NCBI GenBank assembly: GCA_040766745.1
Contig: JAXGPX010000001.1
Coordinates: 639,737-703,736, forward strand
Source: JAXGPX01 sp040766745
GTDB lineage: Bacteria > Bacillota > Sulfobacillia > Fermentithermobacillales > Fermentithermobacillaceae
DNA: 64,000 bases
Direction of reading: 5' to 3'
The notes under the pieces were generated by a model that was given only the letters and a program-made list of their open reading frames with translations, searched no databases and had not been told where the DNA came from. Shown here piece after piece: positions 34,579 through 43,684 of this stretch; the first letter of the stretch is position 1, and every line of letters begins with the position of its first letter. The translations under genes and the position numbers were made by a program.

Positions 34579-36020
34579 TATCCAAACCTTGTGAAACCTT
34601 TTTGCTGCCTGCCCATGAGAAAAGCCTTGGCAGGCATACATGTCTTTCCTTCTGGCTGTACGTCAACAACTCCGATAACACCCTGCCCGCATTGGACTAA
34701 TACCATTGGGTCACTGACATCAAGTATCGTTCCGGGTTCTGAGTTGCCTGAAGCACCAAGGCTGTCTGGGCCAACCAGCTGCGTCTGCCGTATCTTAATA
34801 CGTTCGTCACCGAAAACAGTAACGGAGCCGGGTATAGGCGAAAGAGCCCTTACCAGGTTATGAATATTGGCTGCAGAATCCTTCCAGTCAATGATTTCTT
34901 CTCCTTGTTTTAGGTGAAAAGCCATGGTCTTTTCTTTTTCATCTTGAGGTATCCTAGGGGCCCCGCCTGCGTATACCATCAGAATGGCTTCCAGGAGAGC
35001 ATGGGCCCCTAGAATTGAAAGCCGTTTCTCAAGAGTTCCGTAGGTTTCGTTAGGGCCTAAGGCGGTTGTCTTTTGAATGCAAATATCGCCGGCATCCATC
35101 CGTTCACTCATGTATATGATCGATACCCCACTAACCTGTTCTCCGGACATGATTTGCCTCTGCACCGGATTGCCTCCTCTATACTTGGGCAATAGAGACG
35201 GATGAACATTTAAGCATGCATATTTCGGTAATTCAAGCACTTCTTTCGGTAGTTTCTGCCCAAAAGCGGCAACAGCTATAAAGTCAGGTTCCAACTCCCT
35301 CAGCCGGTCTATGACTTCAGGAGAAGACATGGTTTCAGGGGTTAGGACTTCTAATCCATGTTCAAGTGCCCTCGATTTCACCGGCGTCGGCTTCATGACC
35401 CTCTTCCTGCCGTAAGGCCGGTCAGGTTGGGTTACTGCCAATGGCACCTTAATCCCAGATTGCACCAGTTCATCAAGGGAAGGTACTGCAAAATCAGGGC
35501 TTCCCATAAAAATGCACGTAAGCGGTAAGGTGCTCTCCTGGCCGCTATCTTCATCATCATCCTGGGTAATCTCTGTAATGGTCTGAGCTTTATCAACAAA
35601 CATGATTCCATCCAAATGGTCGATCTCGTGGCACAACGCCCTTGCCAAGAATCCTTCCCCTTCAACCCATATATCATGTCCGTCCCTGTCAATAGCCTTT
35701 ACGCAAACACTTAGCGGCCTTTCAACTTCTCCAACGTAACCGGGCCAACTCAGGCAACCTTCCCATTTCGCCTCTGTTTCACCGGATCTTGATACAATTT
35801 CCGGATTAACAAGGAAATAGGGGCCTTCTCCTACATCAACTACAATAACACGCTTTGAAATCCCAACCTGGGGTGCAGCAAGGCCCACACCAGATGCAGA
35901 TCTCATGGTTTCAAGCATATCGTCAAGTATCTTTCGAATACTGTTATTTACTCTCAACACCGGCCTGGCAGTTTTTCTGAGTACCGGATCATCAAATGTG
36001 CGTATTTCCAACTCAGCCAA
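34578..36020 (-). CDS. Peptide deformylase / methionyl-tRNA formyltransferase fusion
   Basis: About 480 residues in one frame. Residues about 1-150 are a peptide deformylase with all three motifs: GVGLAAPQVG, EGCLSWPG and HEIDHLDG. A short acidic linker (TQDDDEDSGQES) leads into a complete methionyl-tRNA formyltransferase: IFMGSPDFAVPSL, NVHPSLLPKYRGG, MDAGDI, then the C-terminal OB domain. One half adds and the other removes the N-formyl group at translation start. Separate def and fmt genes are the norm here. TTG 36020 has AAGGTGA 7 nt upstream and gives the usual deformylase start; ATGs at 36062 and 36101 lack ribosome sites. Confidence 0.9.
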   Translation of the reverse strand: MAELEIRTFDDPVLRKTARPVLRVNNSIRKILDDMLETMRSASGVGLAAPQVGISKRVIVVDVGEGPYFLVNPEIVSRSGETEAKWEGCLSWPGYVGEVERPLSVCVKAIDRDGHDIWVEGEGFLARALCHEIDHLDGIMFVDKAQTITEITQDDDEDSGQESTLPLTCIFMGSPDFAVPSLDELVQSGIKVPLAVTQPDRPYGRKRVMKPTPVKSRALEHGLEVLTPETMSSPEVIDRLRELEPDFIAVAAFGQKLPKEVLELPKYACLNVHPSLLPKYRGGNPVQRQIMSGEQVSGVSIIYMSERMDAGDICIQKTTALGPNETYGTLEKRLSILGAHALLEAILMVYAGGAPRIPQDEKEKTMAFHLKQGEEIIDWKDSAANIHNLVRALSPIPGSVTVFGDERIKIRQTQLVGPDSLGASGNSEPGTILDVSDPMVLVQCGQGVIGVVDVQPEGKTCMPAKAFLMGRQQKGFTRFG

Positions 36021-36057
36021 AAGGGCATCACCTTCGTTCCTAAATCCATTTCCAATT

Positions 36058-36070
36058 TCCATTATACCAC
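36058..36070 (-). promoter_or_regulatory. Extended -10 box upstream of def-fmt
   Basis: TGGTATAAT on the minus strand (TATAAT at 36061-36066) lies about 40 nt before the proposed TTG start. No good -35 is seen. It supports a start downstream of 36062. Confidence 0.35.
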
Positions 36071-36119
36071 TTAGGGCCCAAGCCAAAATCCTGCTCGTCA
36101 TAGCGGGTTACGAAGGAGT

Positions 36120-38066
36120 TCAGCTAATACCGAAGGGTTCCTCTGAATCTATGGATACCCTAACGTGAGCATCTGGGGATATCTCCTGCAAAACCGCTCC
36201 TACTACGTCGCCCAGGATATCTCGGCTAGCGGCTTTCAGCATTATATGCCACCTGTACTGGCCTCGTACCTTCGGTTTAGGCGCCGGACTAGGCCCCAAT
36301 ACCAAAATACCGCCTGGATATTCCCCCGCCTTATCTGCAAAACTTTCTGATACGTCTATTACCCGATCCTGCTTCTTCCCGGAAAACTCGATTTTGAAAA
36401 GCGCACCGAAGGGAGGGTATTGCAGTGCCTTTCTATTCTCCGATTCTGTGGCATAAAAACTGTCAGGGCTTGAAACACCTTGGATCGCATGATGTTGTGG
36501 ATTCAAAGTTTGAACAATGAAATCCTTCCTGAGATTTCCCCCTGACGTCTTTAGGAGGTGCAACAACCCCATAAGAAGCCTGAATACTTCCTCAGGAGAA
36601 CGGTAATCAGGAAAACTCAGAAGGTTATCACAGGTCAGGACACCAAGGGTTGCTACAGGCGGAATCTTAGAAAACCCCAGTACCATTTGTGTAGACAAGA
36701 GGCACGAGGGGCTTAAGGAAGCAAATTCCTCTATGACCTGTTCAGGAGGAACCTTAGAGTCCTGATCAAGCTGGAAGACGGGTATGCCAGGAAATCTCTT
36801 GTTGAACTCAGAAGCAGCTCGATCTATTCCATACCCAACTGCCTTCCAGGTATAACCATGGCATAACGGACATTCAGAGGGTGCAGGTTGCCTGTAGCCA
36901 CAAGTATGGCACACAAGTTCTGGCCCTTTCGAGTGATAAGCAAGGGACACAGAGCACCTTGGGCACTTAATCGTATTCCCGCAATCGGTACATACCAAGC
37001 TTGATGACGTTCCGCGCCTGTTCAGGAACAAAAGTGCCCTTTCTCCGGAATCAAATGCCTTCTTCAAAGAGAGATGCAACTCTTTGGTAATCAACAGTCT
37101 TCGAGGCTTTCCAAGGAGACTGACTGTTTGCAATAAAACGTCTGCTTGCGTCGTAGAGGGCTCTTTTACAGCCTTCAGTTTTCCTGTATCTACAAGGTAG
37201 CGGGTCCTTACTGACGGGACGAACGAACCAAGAAGGACCTTGCAGTTTTCCAGTTGGCCCCTGAGTCTGGCCACAGTTGCTGCGTTGTATCGTGGATACT
37301 CCTCAGCCTTATAGAAAGCTGACTCTTCCTCATCAACAACAATCAAACCAAGATTTCGAACCGGGCTAAAGATTGCAGATCTGGTGCCTAAGGCAAGGGA
37401 TTTCCTGCCCTCCAAAAGGCTTAGCCACTCTTTCCTCCTGGTTGCACCGGTCATTTCAGAATGGACAAGCGAAAGGGACTCACCGCAGTCAGGCTCCAAA
37501 ACGCCCTTTGCTGCAGCTATTTTCCTGATCTCAGGCACCAACACAATTACACCTACTCCTGAGTTAAGTGCTTCCCTAATCGCTCTAAGGTAAGTCCGCC
37601 ACCTGAATGAAAACGAACCTTGAACGAATAAGACTTCATCTGGCTCCTGTGCAGGTTGGCCTTCCTGTGGAACCTTCCCGTCTGTTGCGTCAAATGACTT
37701 TGGAAAATCAGGTATAGGTTTTTTCTTTGAAACAAGAGGAGGCCACAAGTATGTCCAGAACGATGCTGTAGTGGCGAAATAATGGTCCTTGAGCATCTCT
37801 CCAAGGCTCAAAAGAGGTGCAGGCGGTAAATAGTCCTGATCATATACAGACAAAATTTCCTTTACTTCAAAATCCGGTTTGGCATGAGGGTATCCAATAA
37901 CATAACCATCTGCCTTGGCCCGGCCAAAAGGCACATACACTTTCGAGCCATAGGGTAGAGAGTATCCGCCTGGCACACTATAGGTAAACCGGCGATCGCC
38001 TACAGCAGGTACATCTACCACAACTTCAACATATCTTGAGCCCTCTGAGTCATGTGTTCCGTTCAT
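36120..38066 (-). CDS. priA: PriA homologue with lost helicase ATPase motifs
   Basis: 648 residues. The N-terminal 3'-DNA-binding domain (FTYSVPGGYSLPYGSKVYVPFG) and the eight-Cys zinc region (CTDCGNTIKCPRC, CHTCG, CPLC; about 359-402) are intact. The Walker A loop GxTGSGKT is replaced by VQGSFSFRWRTYL (about 148-160). Walker B is DEEE instead of DEEH. The SATPS motif is SFVPS, and motif VI (GRAGR) is absent (MGLLHLLKTSGG, about 499-510). It is shorter than typical PriA (730-800). I infer a structural replication-restart protein without ATPase, as in actinobacterial PriA. Position after coaBC is standard. Confidence 0.88.
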   Translation of the reverse strand: MNGTHDSEGSRYVEVVVDVPAVGDRRFTYSVPGGYSLPYGSKVYVPFGRAKADGYVIGYPHAKPDFEVKEILSVYDQDYLPPAPLLSLGEMLKDHYFATTASFWTYLWPPLVSKKKPIPDFPKSFDATDGKVPQEGQPAQEPDEVLFVQGSFSFRWRTYLRAIREALNSGVGVIVLVPEIRKIAAAKGVLEPDCGESLSLVHSEMTGATRRKEWLSLLEGRKSLALGTRSAIFSPVRNLGLIVVDEEESAFYKAEEYPRYNAATVARLRGQLENCKVLLGSFVPSVRTRYLVDTGKLKAVKEPSTTQADVLLQTVSLLGKPRRLLITKELHLSLKKAFDSGERALLFLNRRGTSSSLVCTDCGNTIKCPRCSVSLAYHSKGPELVCHTCGYRQPAPSECPLCHGYTWKAVGYGIDRAASEFNKRFPGIPVFQLDQDSKVPPEQVIEEFASLSPSCLLSTQMVLGFSKIPPVATLGVLTCDNLLSFPDYRSPEEVFRLLMGLLHLLKTSGGNLRKDFIVQTLNPQHHAIQGVSSPDSFYATESENRKALQYPPFGALFKIEFSGKKQDRVIDVSESFADKAGEYPGGILVLGPSPAPKPKVRGQYRWHIMLKAASRDILGDVVGAVLQEISPDAHVRVSIDSEEPFGIS

Positions 38067-39255
38067 TGAGGATACTCTTTACCTTGTCAAGAATAGACAT
38101 GGCAATTTCGTATTTAGGGGCTGGGCCTGCATCTGTGTAGGTCCCGTCTGGCATAACTATGCTTATGACGTTTGTATCAGCACCAAAGGCCCTGTCCGGC
38201 AATCCTACCTGGTTTGCACAGATGAAATCCAGGTTCTTCTTTTTTATCTTGGTTTTCGCATTTTCCAGCACATTATTTGTCTCTGCCGCAAACCCTACCA
38301 AGATCCGCCCTCCCTTGTTCTTGCCAAGGGTTTTCAGAATATCAACTGTCTCTGTTAGAACCAGTTGTACAGAACCTGCTTCTTTCTTTATCTTTTCCCC
38401 GCTGTATTCTTTCGGGCGAAAATCTCCTGGGGCGGCAGACCCAATAACTACCTGGGCATCAGGGTAGAATTCAAGACACGCATCTAGCATCTGTTCAGTA
38501 GTCTCGACCTTCTTAACTGTAACACCTGGCGGTATTTCAAGTTCAGTAGGCCCTGACACCAGATAGACTCTTGCCCCTCTTCTGGCAGCAGCCTCTGCAA
38601 TAGCATAACCCATCTTTCCGGTAGAAGGGTTTGTAATATATCTCACAGGGTCAAGCCACTCTCTTGTAGGGCCCGCAGTAATCAAAATATTTGTTCCGGC
38701 CAAATCTTGAGAAACAGACAAAATACCCAATGCTTTCGAGACGATCTTCTCTGGATCAGGAAGCCTGCCCCTGCCCATGGCTCCCGAGGCAAGGCGCCCG
38801 TATTCCGGCTCGAGAATTTCATATCCCAAGGTTTTGAGTCTGACAATGTTTTGCCTGACTATCGGATTGACATACATATTGTGGTTCATTGCCGGACACA
38901 ACAGCTTAGGCGCAGTACACGCCATAATAGTCGTGGTCAAAAAATCATCTGCGATGCCGACGGCTATTTTGCCGATGACATTTGCAGTAGCCGGGCACAC
39001 AATAAACAAGTCGGCAGCTTCGGCAAGTGCTATGTGCTCTACATTCCATTGTTTTGGTTCTTCAAACATATGTATGACCACAGGATTGTTAGATATGGTT
39101 CTAAATGTAATCGGTGCAACGAGTTTTGCAGCATTGTCAGTCATAATGACATGGGTTTCGGCTCCAAGTTTCCTAAGCCTTGATACAACCTCCACTGCCT
39201 TATAGGCAGCTATTCCGCCTGACACACCAATTATTATCTGTTTGCCTGAAAGCAC
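38050..39255 (-). CDS. coaBC: Phosphopantothenoylcysteine decarboxylase/synthase CoaBC
   Basis: About 401 residues. The CoaC flavodoxin-like half has GVSGGIAAYKAVEV and CPAMNHNMY with the catalytic Cys. The CoaB half begins near residue 185 with TAGPTREWLDPVRYITNPSTGKMG. It catalyses two steps of CoA synthesis. GTG 39255 has a GGTGG site 10 nt upstream and is preferred over an earlier TTG. It overlaps priA by 17 nt. Confidence 0.94.
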   Translation of the reverse strand: MLSGKQIIIGVSGGIAAYKAVEVVSRLRKLGAETHVIMTDNAAKLVAPITFRTISNNPVVIHMFEEPKQWNVEHIALAEAADLFIVCPATANVIGKIAVGIADDFLTTTIMACTAPKLLCPAMNHNMYVNPIVRQNIVRLKTLGYEILEPEYGRLASGAMGRGRLPDPEKIVSKALGILSVSQDLAGTNILITAGPTREWLDPVRYITNPSTGKMGYAIAEAAARRGARVYLVSGPTELEIPPGVTVKKVETTEQMLDACLEFYPDAQVVIGSAAPGDFRPKEYSGEKIKKEAGSVQLVLTETVDILKTLGKNKGGRILVGFAAETNNVLENAKTKIKKKNLDFICANQVGLPDRAFGADTNVISIVMPDGTYTDAGPAPKYEIAMSILDKVKSILNERNT

Positions 39256-39303
39256 AGTAGTTTGTCCACCCCAAATCAATCAATAATCCCTCACACAAAC
39301 CAA

Positions 39304-39323
39304 GGCACCCTGTACAGGGTGCC
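39304..39323. terminator. 20-bp perfect hairpin between rpoZ and coaBC
   Basis: GGCACCCTGTACAGGGTGCC is fully self-complementary. On the minus strand TTGGTTTGTG follows, a weak T-tract. It is probably a partial terminator or attenuator. Confidence 0.5.
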
Positions 39324-39337
39324 CTGGCGAGTTTACT

Positions 39338-39547
39338 CTATGTCTCCGGTTGCCTTGGCGATAGGCGCTTAATCTCCACGGTACCCTTAACTATCTCGTC
39401 CAATGCAATTGTGACCGGTTTGTGGGCCACCAGAAGGTTGCTGTCCTTTCTTGCCACTATATGCCTTGCGCGCTTGGCAACTGCAATCACCAGAGTATAC
39501 TTGGAACCTGTCGCCTTGACCACATTCCTTAGCGCCGGGTTTATCAT
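39338..39547 (-). CDS. rpoZ: RNA polymerase omega subunit
   Basis: About 69 residues. SKYTLVIAVAKRARHIVA is the omega signature. Omega helps assemble the RNA polymerase beta' subunit. ATG 39547 has AGGAGGT upstream. The first 161 nt are also read by the extended gmk frame. Confidence 0.93.
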   Translation of the reverse strand: MINPALRNVVKATGSKYTLVIAVAKRARHIVARKDSNLLVAHKPVTIALDEIVKGTVEIKRLSPRQPET

Positions 39548-40148
39548 TGCCTGACCTCCTCTGAGCCTTACATGGGGAAATTCCACTGGCAACTCTCTCC
39601 CCCATAGTTATCGCAACCAACCTATTCTTAGCTCTTTCTACATCAGCATTGATAATAACATAATCGAAATCCCCAAGATCAGCAATTTCCCCGCGCGCAC
39701 TCTCAAGCCGTATGTGCATTTCGGTCTCTTTTTCAGTCCCACGGGATTCAATACGTCGTCTTAGTTCGTCCAAAGAAGGGGGAAGGATGAAGATAAATAT
39801 ACCTTCAGGGTACACTTGCCGCAGGGTTCGGGCACCTTGAACATCCTTTTCAATTACAACTGAACACCCATCACCCAGCGTCATTTCGATCTCTTCTCTC
39901 GGAGTTCCATAGTAATTGCCGTAGACTTCGGCCCACTCTGCCAATTCGTCACGTTCTTTCTTGTTAAGAAACTCCTGCTTGGACACGAATATGTAGTCAA
40001 TCCCGTTAATCTCACCCGGCCGAGGCTCTCTTGTGGTAATTGAAGGGCAAAACCTAATTTCAGGCTGCTCCTTCAGCAAGGCACGCCTCAGGGTACCCTT
40101 TCCACACCCTGAAGGAGCCGTAATTACAAACAATAAGCCTCTTTCCAT
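39387..40148 (-). CDS. gmk: Guanylate kinase with an extended C-terminus running through rpoZ
   Basis: 253 residues against a usual 190-210. The kinase is complete: P-loop APSGCGKGTL, SITTREPRPGE, and GTPREEIE lid. It phosphorylates GMP to GDP. From about residue 190 the sequence turns into a low-complexity Gly/Gln/Cys-rich tail that lies in the rpoZ gene in another frame. The natural stop seems to have been lost by a small change near 39.58 kb, or a base error is present. Confidence 0.92.
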   Translation of the reverse strand: MERGLLFVITAPSGCGKGTLRRALLKEQPEIRFCPSITTREPRPGEINGIDYIFVSKQEFLNKKERDELAEWAEVYGNYYGTPREEIEMTLGDGCSVVIEKDVQGARTLRQVYPEGIFIFILPPSLDELRRRIESRGTEKETEMHIRLESARGEIADLGDFDYVIINADVERAKNRLVAITMGERVASGISPCKAQRRSGNDKPGAKECGQGDRFQVYSGDCSCQARKAYSGKKGQQPSGGPQTGHNCIGRDS

Positions 40149-40189
40149 TTTATCTAAGATTACCTCTCCCCAATTGCCCGGCCTACGGG

Positions 40190-40501
40190 CTACTTGTCCA
40201 TGAAACGCGCAAGAAGAGCTTGTTTCTGCCGCTTACCCAAGCCTTGAACACGCCTGGATTCGTTAATCCCTACTTCCTGCATGATCTTGTCAGCCTTTAC
40301 CTTGCCCACCCTGGGCAGAGATTTCAGCAGGTAGGAGACTTTCATCCGTGCAACTATCGGGTCGTCCTTTTCTATGACGTCCTCTAGTTTCAGGTCGCCT
40401 TTCTTAAGTTTCTCCCTAAGATCGGCTCTTGCCTTTCGCATTGCTTGGGCTTTCTCCAGTGCCTTACGTTTTTCATCAGGTGTCAGGATCGGAAGCGCCA
40501 T
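40190..40501 (-). CDS. Actinobacterial-type integration host factor (mIHF)
   Basis: 103 residues. A basic N-terminal helix (EKRKALEKAQAMRKARADLREKLKKGDL) leads into the helix-two-turn-helix LKSLPRVGKVKADKIMQEVGI and QGLGKRQKQALLARF. This is the mIHF family of DNA-bending nucleoid proteins, and mihF-gmk-rpoZ-coaBC is also its order in actinobacteria. The site usually carries remA/yicC in Bacilli. GAGGAGG precedes the ATG. Confidence 0.88.
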   Translation of the reverse strand: MALPILTPDEKRKALEKAQAMRKARADLREKLKKGDLKLEDVIEKDDPIVARMKVSYLLKSLPRVGKVKADKIMQEVGINESRRVQGLGKRQKQALLARFMDK

Positions 40502-40657
40502 TCTTCTCCCTCCTCAGGTTTTGATTATTAGGTTATGAATAACACCACTTTAGAATCTGTTTACCTTGGGCGTTATTCGCCCTGATTAGCAGAATTCCTC
40601 TTTTTACGTCGGAATTTTGGGCAAAAGCCTTTAGATCTGTCTCAAGAGAAGCTCAAA

Positions 40658-42655
40658 TCATCCTAGCAAATGGCTTTCAACAAGATTCGAAAGTTCGATA
40701 TAAGCTCCGTGAGACCATACCAAAGGTGCAACAGATAGAGGAGTACCTGTTACCCCATTTATCTGCTCTGACAGGATTCCCGGCTCCAGGCTCATGTGCC
40801 GAAACCAATCGAGCCAGTCCATGGCCTGGGCAGTAGTGATACTCCCAATCATAAGGCCTGACATTACATACCACGCAGTAGTAACAAACCAGGGGTTGCC
40901 AGGAAGATCTTGCCCTCCCTGGGGCCGCTGGTACCAATCTCCCGGATATCGTGCAATACCACATGGCTTGCCTGATATATATACCATCAAAGCATCTTGC
41001 AGCCGGAGCCAAGTAGCCCTTCCCCTGGCTTCTATCGCTTCCAACGCAGGCTTAACGCGGCCCGGTAAATCCTGCCCGGGAAAAGTGGCTATGATCTCTC
41101 CAATCCTGTTCATAGACAGCAGAGCCAGGAACAGGCTTGCATCTTCCGTCCAATCAAGTTGCGGCCCAGAGCCAACGATACCCCGGCAAAAGCCCCGGCT
41201 GTCATCAGACAGAACATCAACACAGCCTTCCAGCAAACTGAATACTGATTCCAAATACTCCCGGTAGCCTGGCTGCCCCAAACTCCAGGCAATTTTAGCA
41301 GCTGAAGCCAAAGCAAGGGCAGACACAGCCTGAGTAAAGGTGAATATGCCCCGTCTCTCTTCCCAAAGGTCAAATGACGGCCTTACCAGGCAGCCGTTTT
41401 GCAGGCGGTATCTTTGAACAAACTGGGCCCCTTTCTTAACAAACCCAGGGTATATCAAACTCACAAACTCCAGATCCCCGGTCAACTCAACATAATCCAA
41501 TGCCGTTATAAGGGATAACGACAGCTGATCTTCCTGTATTGGGTAATCCCCTTCAGGAAGGTTGGGTTCATGCCAGCTGGAACCCCTCGTTCCATCTGGC
41601 CTGTACCTCTGCCAGAAAAATCCTTCCTGCGAAATTGTGTTAAGACAAAACTGCAGGTATCGCCTACCGTATTCAGGCATGCCTGCCCGACTAAGGATTG
41701 AAGCACACATTGCAGCATCTCTTGGCCACACGTACCTGTAATGGTCCCTGTAATCCGACATAATGTCTGTATCACAAGAAGCCAGAACTCCGCCTCTGGA
41801 ATCACAATGGGCTGCTGCAATCTTGACCGAAATATCATACAGAGAACTTGGGTTCTCCTGGCCCAATTTGCCATTCCAAAACCGGCAGGAGGTCTTGCAG
41901 ACTCCCTCAAATCCTTTTTCGAGCCCGGCATCTAGCAGAGCATCAACCTCACCTCTGTTTCTGCCAAATGCCAAGAAATACTCTATTTTTTTGCTGCCGC
42001 CAGCCGGCCTCTTGTAGTTTTCCCACTTGACTGCATAAATGCTTTCAATCAGTCCATGGTCAATGGGCCTGCCGAATACCTCGCCTGTACCGGGAGATAG
42101 CCTAATCCCTCCGTCACGCCTCTTGGCTACTGCCCCGCTTGTGACAAGCACAGAATCTTGCCCAGGCCATTCGTCACCTATGTCCTGGCAGACTGCGACA
42201 TCAACGCCAACCCAATTGGGCCCCTTAAAGTGATAAAGACGTCTCCTGGAAGAGTCCCAAAATCCGCACTCGCCAATAGTATTCTCGCCGAGGTTATAGT
42301 ACTGTTTGAAATACAGGCCAAACTGCTCGTTATCAAGGCCATTGTCAAGGGTGATTGACCTTGCCCAAATAGGGCTGTAAGGATCCACACAGTCCCTTAT
42401 TAACATTGAGATAGGCATGGTTTGATGGGCCAAAGTCCAACTGAATGACATTCCTGCCCCGTACTTTCCCTCAAGAGCCCAATCGTTCCCGCCGACAACA
42501 TGGAACCGTCCCTGATACCAGATCATCACATGATTTTCAGTGCCTTCTGCCACATGGTTGGCAAGCCCTACTACAGGCCAAAACATCTCACGCAGCCATC
42601 CGCGTTTATCAAAGCCAAGGTATAAAGAACTGTTTCCAAGAACACACCATCTCAT
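40658..42655 (-). CDS. Glycoside hydrolase family 15 (glucoamylase-like)
   Basis: About 665 residues. An N-terminal beta-sandwich (first about 250) precedes an (alpha/alpha)6 barrel with YRYVWPRDAAM, the general acid in PSFDLWEERRG (about residue 430) and a second Glu in GILSEQIN near the end. It releases glucose from alpha-glucans. No signal peptide, so it probably acts on internal glycogen. ATG 42655 has GGGAG 7 nt upstream; an ATG 17 codons earlier has none. Divergent from the DUF4912 and GH57 genes. Confidence 0.9.
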   Translation of the reverse strand: MRWCVLGNSSLYLGFDKRGWLREMFWPVVGLANHVAEGTENHVMIWYQGRFHVVGGNDWALEGKYGAGMSFSWTLAHQTMPISMLIRDCVDPYSPIWARSITLDNGLDNEQFGLYFKQYYNLGENTIGECGFWDSSRRRLYHFKGPNWVGVDVAVCQDIGDEWPGQDSVLVTSGAVAKRRDGGIRLSPGTGEVFGRPIDHGLIESIYAVKWENYKRPAGGSKKIEYFLAFGRNRGEVDALLDAGLEKGFEGVCKTSCRFWNGKLGQENPSSLYDISVKIAAAHCDSRGGVLASCDTDIMSDYRDHYRYVWPRDAAMCASILSRAGMPEYGRRYLQFCLNTISQEGFFWQRYRPDGTRGSSWHEPNLPEGDYPIQEDQLSLSLITALDYVELTGDLEFVSLIYPGFVKKGAQFVQRYRLQNGCLVRPSFDLWEERRGIFTFTQAVSALALASAAKIAWSLGQPGYREYLESVFSLLEGCVDVLSDDSRGFCRGIVGSGPQLDWTEDASLFLALLSMNRIGEIIATFPGQDLPGRVKPALEAIEARGRATWLRLQDALMVYISGKPCGIARYPGDWYQRPQGGQDLPGNPWFVTTAWYVMSGLMIGSITTAQAMDWLDWFRHMSLEPGILSEQINGVTGTPLSVAPLVWSHGAYIELSNLVESHLLG

Positions 42656-42733
42656 ACGATTACTCCCAGGTAGTCTTTTAGAATAAAATACGAGGTTATT
42701 CCTCATATTTACTAGAGCCGGCCTTTTGAAACA

Positions 42734-43684
42734 ATGGCTTTTTCCGATTTTAGCCTGACGGGAGGAATCCTATTCACAATGTGGTTTTTCATAGCAGCAA
42801 TCGCATTAACAGTAATTCTTTTGGCCTTCTACAGTTTCCGTCAGCGTACCGGCAAAACAGTGCCTGACAAAGATAGATTGAAAACCGAGATATCCGGCGA
42901 CATCGGAATACCTCTTGAAGTCATTGATCCAGAAAAGGCAGGGCAAATAGACCGCCGCACTGGTGTTGCACTCCCCAGGGCACGCCCAGGCACAATTCAT
43001 TCTGAGTCCGATGGTTCGTTGGCGTCAAGAGACTTACGCAAAGTGGACCTTTCCAAAGAAGTTGAACTGGTATGGGAAGCCGGCGACGTAATTGAATTCC
43101 AGCTTGGAGCCTGGGCCGTAGCAAAAGACCCTTCGGAATTTGGGAGCGCCGTTAAGAGCGAAGGCAGGCTTGAAGATAGGGCCACAGAAATAGAGCCAAC
43201 CCGTAGGCCTCAAATACAGTATGCCCTGCCTCAACGGTACGGCAAAGACCGCCTTGTACTCATGACCAGAGATCCTTACTGGGTATATGCCTATTGGGAA
43301 GTAACCCATGAGAGATATAAAGAAATGTACGAAAAACATGTGCACCACTGGGGGTTGTCCCGCCCGGTGCTGAGATTACATGACATCACTCCTGGAATAA
43401 GTGAGACCCGGCAAATCGATGTCTTCTTGAACGACGAAGCCGATAACTGGTATCTTAATGTGGGCAGGCCTCGCCACACAATCGTAGCTGAGCTGGGGCG
43501 CCTCTTTCCCGAAAATGTATTTCATAGCCTGGTAAAATCAAATCAAGTTACACTTCCTGCCGACGATCTTTCAGAAGAAATATGCCTTGAATGGGCACCG
43601 CTTGATTGGCATCTCTCGTATGGCAGGTTCAAAGGCAAAATAGGCATTAGCTCGCCACAGACATGGGGGAACGCAAACAAATGA
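42734..43684 (+). CDS. Membrane-anchored DUF4912 protein
   Basis: 316 residues. One N-terminal membrane helix (about residues 14-32) precedes a spacer of about 120 residues and a DUF4912 domain: RLVLMTRDPYWVYAYWEV and PVLRLHDITPG. DUF4912 proteins neighbour GH57 genes in many anaerobic Bacillota; a carbohydrate-binding role is supposed. The start is uncertain: ATG 42734 has no clear ribosome site, while ATG 42779 follows GGGAGG at 13 nt. The stop overlaps the GH57 start (ATGA). Confidence 0.82.
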   Translation: MAFSDFSLTGGILFTMWFFIAAIALTVILLAFYSFRQRTGKTVPDKDRLKTEISGDIGIPLEVIDPEKAGQIDRRTGVALPRARPGTIHSESDGSLASRDLRKVDLSKEVELVWEAGDVIEFQLGAWAVAKDPSEFGSAVKSEGRLEDRATEIEPTRRPQIQYALPQRYGKDRLVLMTRDPYWVYAYWEVTHERYKEMYEKHVHHWGLSRPVLRLHDITPGISETRQIDVFLNDEADNWYLNVGRPRHTIVAELGRLFPENVFHSLVKSNQVTLPADDLSEEICLEWAPLDWHLSYGRFKGKIGISSPQTWGNANK

